Shown here in pieces: positions 6,944 to 17,128 of a DNA stretch of 64,000 nucleotides; the first letter of the stretch is position 1, and the number at the start of each line of letters is the position of its first letter. A program made the translations under genes and the position numbers. Location: NCBI GenBank assembly GCA_023212695.1, contig JALCCG010000031.1, positions 57,307 through 121,306 on the forward strand. Direction: 5' to 3'. The notes beneath the pieces were generated by a model. The model was not told the origin of the DNA. It saw nothing but the letters and a program-made list of their open reading frames with translations, and did no database searches. Source of the stretch: Sporisorium sorghi (taxonomy: Eukaryota > Basidiomycota > Ustilaginomycetes > Ustilaginales > Ustilaginaceae).

Positions 6944-7876
6944 ATCAAGGACTCTTACTCCCAAGAACAAGAGGATAAGAACATCATCCTGTTTCCGAAG
7001 ACGCTGGATTATTACCAGATTCAGCTTACGGTTATGCTCGAGAACGAACGTTACGGTGAAGCGATGGAAGTTTTGCGTTTTCTGCTGAGATGCGGCGGAC
7101 AGAATGAACGGCATTATGAAGAGTGGCATTCGCTCCTCGAATGGCTTGAAGCTGCGTTTCCAGAACAGGCTGTACCTCGTTCGGTTGATTCCGATGCAGA
7201 TATCGAAGAGGATGATCCAGACGAAGCGGAAATGGCGAGGCAGATGGTTAAGGAAAAAGTTGCTCAGGATGCCGGATATGCCGACAAGCTGCTCGCTTCC
7301 GTTATGAACGGACCGTTGACCGAACAGACCATTCTGGCACTGGAACAGCTCGCCTATCTGGATCGTCCGGAGATTGATGCTGTTTTGGTTGAGTGGCTGC
7401 AGGATACGCCGCTTCATCCCCTGCTGCAATTTCGAGTGCTGCAAACACTCCGAAGAAGGGGCATGGAGGGAAATGTAAGCCTTCATCGGGGACAGGAAGC
7501 CGTAGAGATTGAGATCGACACGGTGCCGCTGGACCCGGGGAGTTTTCCGCTTGCCATAACGAGAATATTGGAGCGAGTTGCAGATCAGACGGAAATTCAT
7601 GAACCGACTTTGTTTTATTTTGCACAAGAACTATGGTCCCAGTTCATAATGGCCATTTACGGTACCGAAGATTACCATTCCATGCTGGATGAAGAAGAAT
7701 CTACGCTTGACATATGGGCGGCCGCACTCCATGACATTGTATCGGAGAGTTTGAAGGGGTTTCGGAATGAGGAGGAAATCCGCCCGCTCTACGGTATAAC
7801 GGACACCATGCGGTTCCGCTATGAGGGAGCCTACCGATCTCTCAAGCAATTTGTGGCAGCGGGTGTGGAAGAATAG
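6944..7876 (+). CDS. Conserved hypothetical protein (up to 310 aa), non-standard start
   Basis: Acidic, soluble, helical protein of unknown function, with no recognised domain. A perfect ribosome binding site AAAGGAGGTG (6929-6938) precedes an open frame whose first plausible codon at the right spacing is ATC (6944). The first in-frame ATG is only at 7034 and has no binding site, and an in-frame TAG at 6926 closes the frame upstream. Codons between 6944 and 7034 read KDSYSQEQEDKNIILFPKTLDYYQIQ, which looks like real protein, so I extend the gene. The region ~residues 50-100 is strongly acidic. Single gene between its own promoter and that of tig. Confidence 0.65.
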   Translation: MKDSYSQEQEDKNIILFPKTLDYYQIQLTVMLENERYGEAMEVLRFLLRCGGQNERHYEEWHSLLEWLEAAFPEQAVPRSVDSDADIEEDDPDEAEMARQMVKEKVAQDAGYADKLLASVMNGPLTEQTILALEQLAYLDRPEIDAVLVEWLQDTPLHPLLQFRVLQTLRRRGMEGNVSLHRGQEAVEIEIDTVPLDPGSFPLAITRILERVADQTEIHEPTLFYFAQELWSQFIMAIYGTEDYHSMLDEEESTLDIWAAALHDIVSESLKGFRNEEEIRPLYGITDTMRFRYEGAYRSLKQFVAAGVEE

Positions 7877-7923
7877 CCATAGCCTGGAAAACGTTTACGG
7901 TATCGTAGCATAAGGGTTCGCCC

Positions 7924-7952
7924 TTGAAAAAGGATTTAATGTTGTTTATACT
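7924..7952 (+). promoter_or_regulatory. Sigma-A promoter of tig
   Basis: TTGAAA (7924-7929), 17-base spacer, TATACT (7947-7952); 70 bases before the tig start. Confidence 0.75.
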
Positions 7953-8022
7953 ATAGTGGTTATTCGGTACGTGATACATTATTGCGCCGACCACGTGAAT
8001 TATTTTGGAGGGGAAAGCATAA

Positions 8023-9351
8023 ATGAAAGCAACTTGGGAAAAAATAGAGAAGAACCTTGGCGTTCTTGACGTTGAGGTTGATGCGGATCGCGTTGCATCC
8101 GCCCTCGACAAAGCTTTTAATAAAGTAGCTAAAAAAGCAAATGTACCTGGATTCCGTAAAGGTAAAGTGCCTCGCCCGATTTTTGAAGCTCGTTATGGCG
8201 TAGAGAGCTTGTACCAGGATGCAATCGACATCTTGCTTCCAGAAGCATACAGCGAAGCTGTAGATCAAGCGGATATTTTCCCTGTAGATCGTCCGGAAGT
8301 GGACATCGAGCAATTCGCTAAAGGTGAAACTTTCAAGTTCAAAGCTAGAGTAACAGTGAAACCTGAAGTTAAACTGGGTGATTACAAAGGTGTTGAAGTA
8401 GCTGCTGTAGCCGCTGAAGTTTCTGAAGAGGAACTGAACGAAGAGCTCGAGCGTCTGCAACAACGTCATGCTGAGCTTGCTGTAATCGATGAAGGCGCGT
8501 CTGTATCCGGTGATATCGTAGTGATCGATTTCGACGGTTCCGTTGACGGTGTGCCTTTTGAAGGTGGACAAGCTGAGCGTTATTCCCTTGAACTCGGAAG
8601 CAACTCCTTCATTCCAGGCTTTGAAGATCAAGTCATTGGTATGGCTACTGGAGATTTCAAAGACGTGGAAGTTACGTTCCCAGAGAACTACCATGCAGCT
8701 GAGTTAGCTAACAAGCAAGCTGTCTTCAAAGTGAAAGTACACGAAATCAAGCGCAAACAGCTTCCTGAGCTGGATGATGAATTCGCTAAAGACGTTAGTG
8801 AATTTGATACCCTTGATGAGTACAAGGAAGATCTGAAGAAACAATTGCTGACTCGCAAAGAGCAAGAAGCACAAGGCGTTCGCGAGAACGAAGCTGTTGA
8901 AAAAGCAGCGGCTAATGCTGAAATTGAAATTCCAGACGCTATGATCCAATCCGAAGTTCAAAACATGATGCGCGATTTCGACAACCGTCTTCGTCAACAA
9001 GGCATGAACCTGGAAATGTTCCTTAGCTTCTCCGGCCAAAGCAGTGACGATCTGGAAGGACAAATGAAAGAAGACGCTGAAAAACGCGTTCGCAACAACC
9101 TCGTGCTGGAGCAAATCGCAAAAGAAGAGAAGCTCGAAGTAACGGAAGAGGAAATCAACAAAGAGCTGGAAAATATGGCTGATACGTACAAACGTTCCGC
9201 TGAAGAAATCCGCAGCATCCTTGGTGCTAACGGTTCCCTTGACAGCCTTCGTGAAGAATTGCTTCTTCGCAAAACGATCGACTTCTTGCTGGAAAACAGT
9301 GTAGAAGGCGCTCCTGTGGAGAAAAAAGAAGAAACTGCAACTGAAGAATAA
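8023..9351 (+). CDS. tig: Trigger factor, ribosome-associated chaperone
   Basis: 442 aa, normal length. It binds the large ribosomal subunit near the exit tunnel and shields nascent chains. The N-terminal domain carries the ribosome-docking signature GFRKGK (residues 44-49 in VPGFRKGKVPR). An FKBP-type peptidyl-prolyl isomerase domain (about 155-245, with IDFDGSVDGVPFEGG) follows, then a long charged helical C-terminal domain. ATG at 8023 with TGGAGGGG upstream. It has its own strong promoter and a terminator before clpP, so it is probably transcribed alone. Codon use is biased toward GCT/GAA/AAA, as expected for high expression. Confidence 0.98.
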   Translation: MKATWEKIEKNLGVLDVEVDADRVASALDKAFNKVAKKANVPGFRKGKVPRPIFEARYGVESLYQDAIDILLPEAYSEAVDQADIFPVDRPEVDIEQFAKGETFKFKARVTVKPEVKLGDYKGVEVAAVAAEVSEEELNEELERLQQRHAELAVIDEGASVSGDIVVIDFDGSVDGVPFEGGQAERYSLELGSNSFIPGFEDQVIGMATGDFKDVEVTFPENYHAAELANKQAVFKVKVHEIKRKQLPELDDEFAKDVSEFDTLDEYKEDLKKQLLTRKEQEAQGVRENEAVEKAAANAEIEIPDAMIQSEVQNMMRDFDNRLRQQGMNLEMFLSFSGQSSDDLEGQMKEDAEKRVRNNLVLEQIAKEEKLEVTEEEINKELENMADTYKRSAEEIRSILGANGSLDSLREELLLRKTIDFLLENSVEGAPVEKKEETATEE

Positions 9352-9387
9352 TAAAAAGGCAGCTGCGAAAAGCTGCCCTCACATTCG

Positions 9388-9422
9388 ATAAGGCACGTAC
9401 ATTTCATGCGTGCCTTATTTTT
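9388..9422 (+). terminator. Rho-independent terminator of tig
   Basis: ATAAGGCACG (9388-9397) and CGTGCCTTAT (9409-9418) then TTTTT. A smaller hairpin (GGCAGCT/AGCTGCC, ~9358-9376) precedes it. Confidence 0.85.
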
Positions 9423-9548
9423 ACCTAACAATAGCCAATTTAATACTAATTATGACATGAATTGGTTATTAATTTCGACATACATAATGAGACAAGTTGG
9501 CAGGATATAATTCTTGGGAAGTTCATAGAATGTAAATAGGGTTAAAAA

Positions 9549-9577
9549 ATGACATCGTGCTGCGAACATGTTAGAAT
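9549..9577 (+). promoter_or_regulatory. Promoter of clpP
   Basis: ATGACA (9549-9554), 17-base spacer, TAGAAT (9572-9577) with TGT extension. No tandem GGTCAAA heptads of the CtsR type are seen between tig and clpP. Confidence 0.55.
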
Positions 9578-9626
9578 AACTTTTGTAACACTGCCGTATA
9601 TTTTTCAAGGAAAAGAGGTTGGTCGC

Positions 9627-10217
9627 ATGAGTCTTGTACCTATGGTTGTTGAGCAAACTAGTCGAGGCGAAAGATCTTACGATATCTACTCAAGATTACT
9701 GAAGGATCGCATTATATTCCTCAGCAGTGCGATAGATGACGATGTTGCCAATCTTGTTATTGCCCAGCTGCTGTTTTTGGCTGCGGAAGATCCGGAAAAG
9801 GACATCTCTTTGTACATCAATTCTCCTGGCGGTTCGGTTACAGCCGGGATGGGTATATATGATACGATGCAGTTGATTAAGCCTGATGTGTCAACCATTT
9901 GCGTAGGTATGGCCGCCAGTATGGGATCGCTGCTGCTTACTGCCGGAGCACCAGGCAAACGCTATGCTCTCGAGAACAGTGAAGTCATGATACATCAACC
10001 GCTCGGGGGTATTCAGGGTCAGGCATCCGATATCCAAATCCATGCAGATTGGATCATCAAGACCAGACATAAGCTGAATCAAATCTATGTGGAGCGCACG
10101 GGTCAGCCCCTTGAAAAAATCGAACGCGATACAGACCGCGACTTTTTCATGAGCGCGGAGGAAGCGAAGGCGTACGGTATTATTGACGATGTTCTGTCTT
10201 CACCGACCAAATCTTAA
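9627..10217 (+). CDS. clpP: ATP-dependent Clp protease proteolytic subunit
   Basis: 196-aa serine protease that forms the tetradecameric barrel fed by ClpX or ClpC. Catalytic triad at the canonical positions: Ser98 (GMAASMGS), His123 (MIHQPLGG) and Asp172 (DTDRDFF). The open frame extends upstream to 9549, but [25 protein letters not shown] is the family N-terminus, and GAGGTTGG lies before the ATG at 9627. clpX starts 14 bases downstream, so protease and unfoldase are co-expressed; in B. subtilis clpP is elsewhere. Confidence 0.98.
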   Translation: MSLVPMVVEQTSRGERSYDIYSRLLKDRIIFLSSAIDDDVANLVIAQLLFLAAEDPEKDISLYINSPGGSVTAGMGIYDTMQLIKPDVSTICVGMAASMGSLLLTAGAPGKRYALENSEVMIHQPLGGIQGQASDIQIHADWIIKTRHKLNQIYVERTGQPLEKIERDTDRDFFMSAEEAKAYGIIDDVLSSPTKS

Positions 10218-10231
10218 GGGGTGGTAATAGC

Positions 10232-11497
10232 ATGTTTAAATTTAACGATGACAAAGGGCAGCTAAAATGCTCCTTCTGCGGTAAATCCCAGGAGCAGGTC
10301 CGCAAACTGGTTGCGGGGCCCGGTGTTTATATATGTGACGAGTGTATTGACTTGTGCTCCGAGATTGTAGAGGAAGAACTCGGACATGAGGAAGAAGTGG
10401 ATCTGAAGGATATTCCGAAGCCACGTGATATTCGTGACATTCTGGATCAATACGTAATCGGACAGGATCAAGCGAAGAAATCCCTTTCGGTTGCTGTCTA
10501 CAACCACTATAAGCGCATCAACACCCAGAACAAGATTGAGGATGTTGAATTGCAAAAGAGTAACATTTTGCTGCTTGGACCTACAGGTTCCGGTAAAACA
10601 TTGCTTGCACAAACGATGGCTAAAATTCTCAATGTTCCGTTTGCTATTGCGGACGCAACTTCACTGACAGAAGCCGGTTATGTAGGTGAAGATGTAGAGA
10701 ACATTCTGCTGAAGCTGATCCAGGCAGCAGACTATGATGTGGAAAAAGCAGAACGCGGCATTATCTATATTGATGAAATCGATAAAGTAGCCCGCAAATC
10801 GGAGAACCCGTCCATTACGCGTGACGTATCCGGTGAAGGTGTTCAACAAGCCTTGCTGAAAATTCTTGAAGGTACCGTTGCTTCTGTTCCACCGCAAGGA
10901 GGACGCAAGCATCCGCATCAGGAATTCATTCAGATCGATACAACGAACATTTTGTTCATCTGTGGCGGTGCATTTGACGGTCTGGAGCAGTATATCAAAC
11001 GCCGGATCGGCAAGAAGGTCATCGGTTTCAATGCCTCCGGAGAGAGCCAAAAGGATCTTAAGCCAGGTGAATACCTGACCATGGTTCTGCCGGAAGACTT
11101 GCTCAAATTCGGTTTGATTCCGGAATTTGTTGGCCGTCTGCCTGTAGTCTCCACTTTGGAGCCGCTGGATGAGGCAACGCTGGTACGCATTCTGTCCGAG
11201 CCGAAAAACGCGCTCACGAAACAGTACCAAAAGCTGCTTGAATTTGACAATGTCAACCTCAAGTTTGAGCCAGGTGCTCTAGAAGCGATTGCCCGCGAGG
11301 CAATTAAGCGGAATACCGGTGCACGCGGATTGCGTTCGATCATTGAAGGCATTATGCTGGATGTTATGTACGAAGTGCCGTCCAGAGATGACATCAAGGA
11401 TTGCGTCATCACGGAGCAGGTTGTTCGCGATAAAGTGATTCCTGAGCTGCAGAGCAAGGGAAGCGAAGATGACAAGAAACAAGAAGAAAGTGCTTAA
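10232..11497 (+). CDS. clpX: ClpX ATP-dependent unfoldase subunit
   Basis: 421 aa, typical length. The N-terminal zinc-binding domain has Cys13, Cys16, Cys35 and Cys38 (CSFC and CDEC). The AAA+ module has Walker A GPTGSGKT near residue 113-120 and Walker [10 protein letters not shown]. The IGF loop ([11 protein letters not shown]) that docks into ClpP is present, as is the [10 protein letters not shown] sensor 2 region. It recognises and threads substrates into ClpP. ATG at 10232 with AAGGGGTGG upstream; closely follows clpP in an operon. Confidence 0.98.
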   Translation: MFKFNDDKGQLKCSFCGKSQEQVRKLVAGPGVYICDECIDLCSEIVEEELGHEEEVDLKDIPKPRDIRDILDQYVIGQDQAKKSLSVAVYNHYKRINTQNKIEDVELQKSNILLLGPTGSGKTLLAQTMAKILNVPFAIADATSLTEAGYVGEDVENILLKLIQAADYDVEKAERGIIYIDEIDKVARKSENPSITRDVSGEGVQQALLKILEGTVASVPPQGGRKHPHQEFIQIDTTNILFICGGAFDGLEQYIKRRIGKKVIGFNASGESQKDLKPGEYLTMVLPEDLLKFGLIPEFVGRLPVVSTLEPLDEATLVRILSEPKNALTKQYQKLLEFDNVNLKFEPGALEAIAREAIKRNTGARGLRSIIEGIMLDVMYEVPSRDDIKDCVITEQVVRDKVIPELQSKGSEDDKKQEESA

Positions 11498-11611
11498 TAC
11501 GCCATAGCGTATTAGGCGTGGAATAAATCTACGCTGATTCTCCACTTCCAGTTATGTCCAGTCGGGCTTTGCTGGAGTGGAGCTTTGGCGTTATATGGGA
11601 GAGATCGTACC

Positions 11612-12721
11612 ATGTTTTTGAGACAAGACACACGGCCCGTCAGGGTGGGGAACCTCACCATTGGGGGAAAGAACGAAGTCATTATTCAAAGCATGTGCAC
11701 CACCAAGACCGCAGATGTGGAGGCAACCGTTGCCGAGATTTTGCGTCTGGAAGAAGCAGGTTGTCAGGTCGTTCGGGTAACGGTAAACAATGAAGAAGCT
11801 GCCGCTGCTATAAAAGAAATCAAGAAACGCATTCATATTCCGCTTGTGGCGGATATTCATTTTAACTACAAACTTGCCTTGATGGCTATCGAGAATGGTA
11901 TTGATAAGGTTCGGATCAATCCGGGCAACATCGGCAAGCGTGAGAAAGTCGAAGCTGTCGTGAAGGCTTGTAAGGAGAAGGGGATTCCGATTCGGATCGG
12001 GGTTAACGCCGGTTCCTTGGAGAATCATCTTATCGAAAAATACGGGTATCCTACGCCGGAAGCTATGGTGGAAAGCGCCTTGTATCATATCGGGATATTG
12101 GAAGAACTGGATTTCCACGATATCATCGTTTCGCTTAAAGCATCTGACGTACCGATGGCTATCGCGGCGTATACGAAGGCTGCCGAAGTTATTCCATATC
12201 CGCTTCATCTGGGAATTACCGAAGCCGGGACGCTGTTCTCCGGTACGGTGAAGAGCGCTGCCGGTCTCGGAGCGCTGTTGTCCCTGGGAATCGGCAGCAC
12301 GATGCGTATTTCCTTGAGTGCTGATCCCGTGGAAGAGATCAAAGTGGGCCGGGAGCTTCTAAAATCATTCGGCCTCATCTCGGATGCGGCAACCTTGGTA
12401 TCTTGCCCGACTTGCGGACGGCTGGATATCGACTTGTTCTCCATTGCCAATGAGGTAGAGGAATACATCTCGAAGATCAAAGTGCCGATTAAAGTTTCCG
12501 TTCTGGGATGCGCAGTCAATGGACCTGGTGAGGCTAGAGAAGCCGACATCGGTATTGCCGGCGCGCGTGGCGAGGGCCTGCTCTTCCGTTATGGGGAGAT
12601 GATACGTAAAGTTCCAGAAGCCACCATGGTGGAGGAGCTTAAGAAGGAAATCGACAATATCGTGAAGGTGTACGAGGAAACCGGCGAAATCCCGGGCCGC
12701 AAGCACAAATCCACGGTTTAA
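11612..12721 (+). CDS. ispG: 4-hydroxy-3-methylbut-2-enyl diphosphate synthase
   Basis: 369 aa. Penultimate enzyme of the MEP isoprenoid pathway, converting ME-cPP to HMBPP with a [4Fe-4S] cluster. TIM-barrel part with [17 protein letters not shown] and INPGNIG. The C-terminal iron-sulfur domain has SCPTCGR and [10 protein letters not shown], supplying the three cluster cysteines. The frame is open to 11585, but [19 protein letters not shown] at 11612 is the family start. About 114 bases separate it from clpX; an AATACGC/GCGTATT hairpin and a larger CTCCACT/AGTGGAG hairpin lie there. In B. subtilis ispG is not in this block, so it is an insertion in conserved order. Confidence 0.96.
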   Translation: MFLRQDTRPVRVGNLTIGGKNEVIIQSMCTTKTADVEATVAEILRLEEAGCQVVRVTVNNEEAAAAIKEIKKRIHIPLVADIHFNYKLALMAIENGIDKVRINPGNIGKREKVEAVVKACKEKGIPIRIGVNAGSLENHLIEKYGYPTPEAMVESALYHIGILEELDFHDIIVSLKASDVPMAIAAYTKAAEVIPYPLHLGITEAGTLFSGTVKSAAGLGALLSLGIGSTMRISLSADPVEEIKVGRELLKSFGLISDAATLVSCPTCGRLDIDLFSIANEVEEYISKIKVPIKVSVLGCAVNGPGEAREADIGIAGARGEGLLFRYGEMIRKVPEATMVEELKKEIDNIVKVYEETGEIPGRKHKSTV

Positions 12722-12763
12722 GCTTAATAACTTGGTTTTTATAACGTTATAATTGCACTTTTT

Positions 12764-12803
12764 AAAAGCGGCAGTCTCTTGAATTCAAGAGACTGCCGCT
12801 TTT
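12764..12803. terminator. Rho-independent terminator after ispG
   Basis: Near-continuous palindrome with AAAAGCGGCAGTCTCTTG (12764-12781) and its complement ending in CCGCTTTT (12803). Ends clpP-clpX-ispG transcription. Confidence 0.88.
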
Positions 12804-12877
12804 CTGTTTAGCAGGATGTCATACACCGCAGCAGCGGGGCGCCTTCCCAACAATGTCATGACTTTTTCGCTATCCGC

Positions 12878-12907
12878 GTTTTACCATTCGAGGAATCGGC
12901 AATACTA
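12878..12907 (+). promoter_or_regulatory. Candidate sigma-F (forespore) promoter of lonB
   Basis: GTTTTA (12878-12883), 14-base spacer, GGCAATACTA (12898-12907). The latter matches the B. subtilis sigma-F -10 consensus GGNRANANTW at all positions. lonB of B. subtilis is known to be sigma-F dependent; use here is inference. Confidence 0.5.
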
Positions 12908-12959
12908 CCATGTATTAACGATTCGATGAAGACATAATGGAGTACAGGAGGAATGACTT

Positions 12960-14690
12960 GTGAACTTAAGTATTGTGATAATGCTGGTGCAGCTGTTTTT
13001 TGCAGTCATCATCGGCATTTATTTTTGGAATTTATTGCGCGGACAGAAAACAAGCAAGACGGCGGTGGATCGGGAATCGCGTAAGGAACTTGATAAACTC
13101 CGCAAACTGCGGTCCATATCGTTAACAAAACCGCTGGCTGAGAAAACAAGACCGCAAACCATGGATGACATCGTGGGGCAAAAGGACGGCTTGCGAGCCC
13201 TAAAGGCTGCTCTCTGCAGCGCCAATCCGCAGCATGTTATTGTATACGGCCCGCCAGGGGTAGGCAAAACAGCCGCTGCTCGTGTAGTGATGGAGGAAGC
13301 GAAGAAGAATCCGCAATCTCCGTTTAAATATGACGCCAAGTTCACGGAAATTGATGCAACAACGGCCCGGTTCGATGAACGCGGCATAGCTGACCCGCTC
13401 ATCGGGTCTGTTCATGATCCGATTTACCAAGGTGCGGGAGCCATGGGGGTTGCAGGCATTCCTCAGCCGAAGCCGGGAGCGGTGACCAAGGCACACGGAG
13501 GAATCCTCTTTATTGATGAAATTGGGGAATTGCATCCGATCCAGATGAATAAGCTTTTAAAAGTGCTGGAGGACCGCAAGGTGCTGCTGGAAAGTGCATA
13601 TTATAATTCTGAGGATGCCAACACACCTGCTTATATTCACGACATTTTTCAAAACGGCCTGCCGGCCGACTTCCGTCTGGTGGGTGCAACGACACGTTCA
13701 CCGGAAGAGATTGCTCCTGCACTTCGCTCGCGCTGCATGGAGATTTTTTTCCGACCGCTTCTGCCTGAAGAGATTGGAAGGATTGCAGAGGATGCTATTC
13801 AGAAGATTGGGCTGAATTCGGCACCAGAAGCGGTAGAAGTGGTGAAGCAGTACTGTTCCAACGGCCGGGAAGCGGTCAATATGATTCAATTGGCTGCTGG
13901 CCTGGCGCTGACCGAAAAAAGAGATTCGCTTCGTGCAGCGGACGTGGAATGGGTCGCCAGCAGCAGTCAGCTTCAGCCTCGTCCGGATCGAAAAATACCG
14001 GAGAAGCCGCAGGTTGGCGTTGTTAACGGATTAGCTGTATACGGCCCTAATATGGGGGCGCTGCTTGAAATTGAAGTATCTGCGGTTCCTGTTGAGGAGG
14101 GACGGGGTACCTACAATATCACCGGGGTTGTGGATGAAGAGGAGTTTGGCGGAGGCTCGCGGAAGCTGCGTCGTAAGAGCATGGCCAAGGGATCGATCGA
14201 GAATGTGTTAACAGTCCTGGGCTCTATGGGTTTTACACCTAAGAACTATGATCTGCATATTAACTTTCCTGGGGGAACGCCGATTGACGGACCTTCCGCG
14301 GGTATTGCGATGGCTGCGGCGATTGTATCGGCTATCAAAGGAATTGAGGTTGATAATAAGATCGCAATGACCGGCGAGATGAGCATTCATGGAAAGGTGA
14401 AGCCAATTGGCGGGGTCATCGCCAAAGTGGAGGCGGCATTCCAGGCAGGTGCTACCCGTGTAATCATTCCCAAAGACAATTGGCAAACGTTGTTCCAAGA
14501 TTTAAGTGGCGGTTTACGGGTAATTCCTGTAGAATCGGTGGACGAAGTATTCGCCCACATTTTTGGCGGATCGTTCGCTCCGGAGGTTGTACAGCTCCCC
14601 GGAAACGAAGTGTTTCCAGCCTCTTCAGCTTCATTGCTGCAGGCAACGCCTCCGCGCAACGGGAAAGTCACGGACGCTGGAGGATGTTAA
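12960..14690 (+). CDS. lonB: Membrane-anchored Lon-like protease LonB
   Basis: 576 aa. An N-terminal hydrophobic anchor (residues ~3-24, IVIMLVQLFFAVIIGIYFW) is followed by an AAA+ domain with Walker [10 protein letters not shown] and Walker B ILFIDEIGE. The C-terminal Lon (S16) protease domain has the catalytic Ser in GTPIDGPSAGIA and the downstream Lys region GKVKPIGGVIAKVEAA. It lacks the large Lon N-terminal domain. GTG start at 12960 with AGGAGG 7 bases upstream. It lies directly before lonA as in B. subtilis, where LonB is a forespore protease; a sigma-F-like promoter precedes it. Confidence 0.94.
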   Translation: MNLSIVIMLVQLFFAVIIGIYFWNLLRGQKTSKTAVDRESRKELDKLRKLRSISLTKPLAEKTRPQTMDDIVGQKDGLRALKAALCSANPQHVIVYGPPGVGKTAAARVVMEEAKKNPQSPFKYDAKFTEIDATTARFDERGIADPLIGSVHDPIYQGAGAMGVAGIPQPKPGAVTKAHGGILFIDEIGELHPIQMNKLLKVLEDRKVLLESAYYNSEDANTPAYIHDIFQNGLPADFRLVGATTRSPEEIAPALRSRCMEIFFRPLLPEEIGRIAEDAIQKIGLNSAPEAVEVVKQYCSNGREAVNMIQLAAGLALTEKRDSLRAADVEWVASSSQLQPRPDRKIPEKPQVGVVNGLAVYGPNMGALLEIEVSAVPVEEGRGTYNITGVVDEEEFGGGSRKLRRKSMAKGSIENVLTVLGSMGFTPKNYDLHINFPGGTPIDGPSAGIAMAAAIVSAIKGIEVDNKIAMTGEMSIHGKVKPIGGVIAKVEAAFQAGATRVIIPKDNWQTLFQDLSGGLRVIPVESVDEVFAHIFGGSFAPEVVQLPGNEVFPASSASLLQATPPRNGKVTDAGGC

Positions 14691-14774
14691 GTTTCACTTT
14701 GTTGGTTTTTTATACGCAGATTTGATAAAATAGGAATAGTGTCAACATTGAGAGCCGTTGGAGGTGCGAAAGCG

Positions 14775-17111
14775 ATGGGACCCAGTAAATTCAAAGGTCG
14801 TCGTTTTCCTTTACTGCCTTTAAGAGGTCTTCTTGTCTATCCGAGCATGGTGCTTCACTTGGATGTAGGACGGGAGAAATCGGTAAAGGCTTTAGAAAAG
14901 GCGATGGTTGAAGACAATTTGATTCTCCTATGTTCTCAATCGGAAGTGAACATTGAAGAACCGACGCAAGAGGATATTTATCGGATTGGCACAGTTGCGA
15001 ATGTACGCCAGATGCTTAAGCTTCCTAACGGTACCATACGTGTGCTTGTGGAAGGTATGGAACGGGCGGAGGTTATTGAATATACGGATCAAGAGGAATA
15101 CTATGAGGTCATGGCTCGCGAGCTGCCTGAAGAGGAGAACCATGACCCTGAAGTTTCCGCATTAATGCGAACCGTACTGTCTCAGTTTGAGAATTATATC
15201 AATCTGTCCAAGAAGGTGACACCAGAGACATTGGCGGCCGTTTCCGATATTGACGAGCCAGGTCGTCTGGCAGACGTGATTACGAGTCATTTGTCGCTGA
15301 AGATCAAGGATAAGCAAGAAATTCTCGAAACCATTGATGTTCGCAAAAGGCTCGAGAAGCTTCTAGACATATTGAACAATGAGCGTGAAGTGCTGGAATT
15401 GGAACGCAAGATCAACCAGCGGGTCAAGAAGCAAATGGAGAAGACCCAGAAGGAATACTACTTGCGCGAACAGATGAAGGCCATTCAGAAAGAGCTTGGC
15501 GACAAGGAAGGCCGTACCGGGGAGGTAGAGGAGCTCCGAAGTCAGCTTCAGGAGCTTGAGCTTCCGGAACGTGTGCATGAGAAGGTAGAGAAGGAAATCG
15601 ACCGTCTCGAGAAAATGCCGGCGAGCTCTGCCGAAGGCGGCGTTATCCGAAACTACGTCGATTGGCTGCTGGCGCTGCCTTGGAGCAGCAAGACCGAAGA
15701 CGATCTGGATATCGTCAAAGCAGAACAAGTGCTGGATGAGGATCATTACGGTCTCGAGAAGCCGAAGGAACGCGTGCTGGAATACTTGGCGGTTCAGAAG
15801 CTGGTGAAGAAGATGAAGGGGCCGATTCTATGTTTGGTTGGCCCTCCAGGCGTCGGTAAAACATCGCTCGCCCGGTCCATCGCCCGCTCACTGGAGCGCA
15901 AGTTTGTACGTGTCTCCTTAGGTGGCGTGAGAGACGAGGCCGAAATCCGCGGACACCGGCGCACCTATGTAGGGGCTATGCCAGGACGTATCATTCAGGG
16001 AATGAAAACAGCGGGTTCGATGAATCCGGTGTTCCTGCTTGATGAAATTGATAAGATGGCTTCCGATTTCCGGGGCGATCCATCTTCAGCACTGCTTGAG
16101 GTGCTCGATCCGGAGCAGAACAACACATTCAGCGATCATTTCGTGGAAATTCCGTTTGATCTGTCTAACGTCATGTTTGTTACGACGGCGAACGTGCTTC
16201 ATAACATTCCCAGACCGCTCCTTGACCGTATGGAAGTGCTGTACATTCCAGGATATACGGAGCTGGAGAAGCTGCAGATTGCGAACCGTTATTTGCTGCC
16301 TAAACAGAAGAGCGACCATGGGCTTGAAGCAGAACAGCTGATACTGGACGAGGAAGCTCTGATGAAGGTGATTCGGGAATATACCCGTGAATCCGGAGTC
16401 CGGAATTTGGAGCAGCAGGTGGCAGCGCTGTGCCGTAAGGCAGCCAAACAGATTGTGACCCATGCATCGGAATCCATTGAGATTAAGGCTGAAGATATCA
16501 AGGAATATCTCGGAATTCCGAAGTTTCGCTATGGCATGGCCGAGCTTGAGGATCAAGTGGGCACGGTCACGGGGCTTGCGTGGACGGAAGTGGGCGGCGA
16601 GACGCTGACCATTGAAGTTACGGTGGTGCCTGGAACCGGCAAGCTGACCCTGACGGGTAAACTTGGTGATGTGATGAAGGAATCGGCTCAGGCTGCCTTC
16701 AGTTTTACTCGCTCGAAGGCGGTGGAGCTGGGTATTGATCCGGATTTCCACGAGAAACTCGATGTTCATATCCATATCCCGGAAGGAGCCATTCCGAAGG
16801 ATGGTCCATCAGCCGGAATTACGATTGCCACGGCTCTTATTTCATCTTTAACCAAACGGCATGTAGCCCGCGATGTGGCCATGACGGGGGAAATTACACT
16901 TCGGGGACGCGTTCTTCCGATTGGTGGCTTGAAAGAGAAATCTCTGGCAGCCCACCGTGCCGGCTACAAAAAAATATTACTCCCTAAGGATAACGAACGT
17001 GACTTGCGTGATATACCTGACAGCGTGAAGAACGACGTTGAGTTCGTTCCGGTATCCCATATGGATCAGGTTCTGGAGCATGCGCTCGTTGAACAAGCGG
17101 GAGTGCACTAG
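14775..17111 (+). CDS. lonA: ATP-dependent Lon protease (LonA)
   Basis: 778 aa, full family length. The N-terminal substrate-binding LON domain starts [17 protein letters not shown] coiled-coil section with [21 protein letters not shown] follows. The AAA+ domain has Walker [13 protein letters not shown] and Walker [10 protein letters not shown]. The protease domain has the catalytic Ser in [11 protein letters not shown] and Lys in [17 protein letters not shown]. The frame opens at a GTG at 14739, but GGAGG 10 bases before the ATG at 14775 and family alignment favour the latter. Degrades misfolded and regulatory proteins. engB follows after 17 bases. Confidence 0.97.
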   Translation: MGPSKFKGRRFPLLPLRGLLVYPSMVLHLDVGREKSVKALEKAMVEDNLILLCSQSEVNIEEPTQEDIYRIGTVANVRQMLKLPNGTIRVLVEGMERAEVIEYTDQEEYYEVMARELPEEENHDPEVSALMRTVLSQFENYINLSKKVTPETLAAVSDIDEPGRLADVITSHLSLKIKDKQEILETIDVRKRLEKLLDILNNEREVLELERKINQRVKKQMEKTQKEYYLREQMKAIQKELGDKEGRTGEVEELRSQLQELELPERVHEKVEKEIDRLEKMPASSAEGGVIRNYVDWLLALPWSSKTEDDLDIVKAEQVLDEDHYGLEKPKERVLEYLAVQKLVKKMKGPILCLVGPPGVGKTSLARSIARSLERKFVRVSLGGVRDEAEIRGHRRTYVGAMPGRIIQGMKTAGSMNPVFLLDEIDKMASDFRGDPSSALLEVLDPEQNNTFSDHFVEIPFDLSNVMFVTTANVLHNIPRPLLDRMEVLYIPGYTELEKLQIANRYLLPKQKSDHGLEAEQLILDEEALMKVIREYTRESGVRNLEQQVAALCRKAAKQIVTHASESIEIKAEDIKEYLGIPKFRYGMAELEDQVGTVTGLAWTEVGGETLTIEVTVVPGTGKLTLTGKLGDVMKESAQAAFSFTRSKAVELGIDPDFHEKLDVHIHIPEGAIPKDGPSAGITIATALISSLTKRHVARDVAMTGEITLRGRVLPIGGLKEKSLAAHRAGYKKILLPKDNERDLRDIPDSVKNDVEFVPVSHMDQVLEHALVEQAGVH

Positions 17112-17128
17112 AGAGGAAAGTCTAAATT

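Noticed and set aside
6839..7627. A 262-codon minus-strand frame opposite the 6944 gene
   Set aside because: The plus-strand gene has a perfect ribosome site and promoter; the minus frame has neither.
9560..9580. LexA-like GAACATGTT near the clpP promoter
   Set aside because: Only one half matches the Bacillus SOS box pattern CGAAC-N4-GTTCG; no reason for SOS control of clpP.
12960..17111. Two adjacent Lon-type genes as a recent duplication
   Set aside because: The two differ in architecture (LonB has a membrane anchor and lacks the LON N-domain) and the same tandem exists in B. subtilis, so it is an old, ordinary arrangement.
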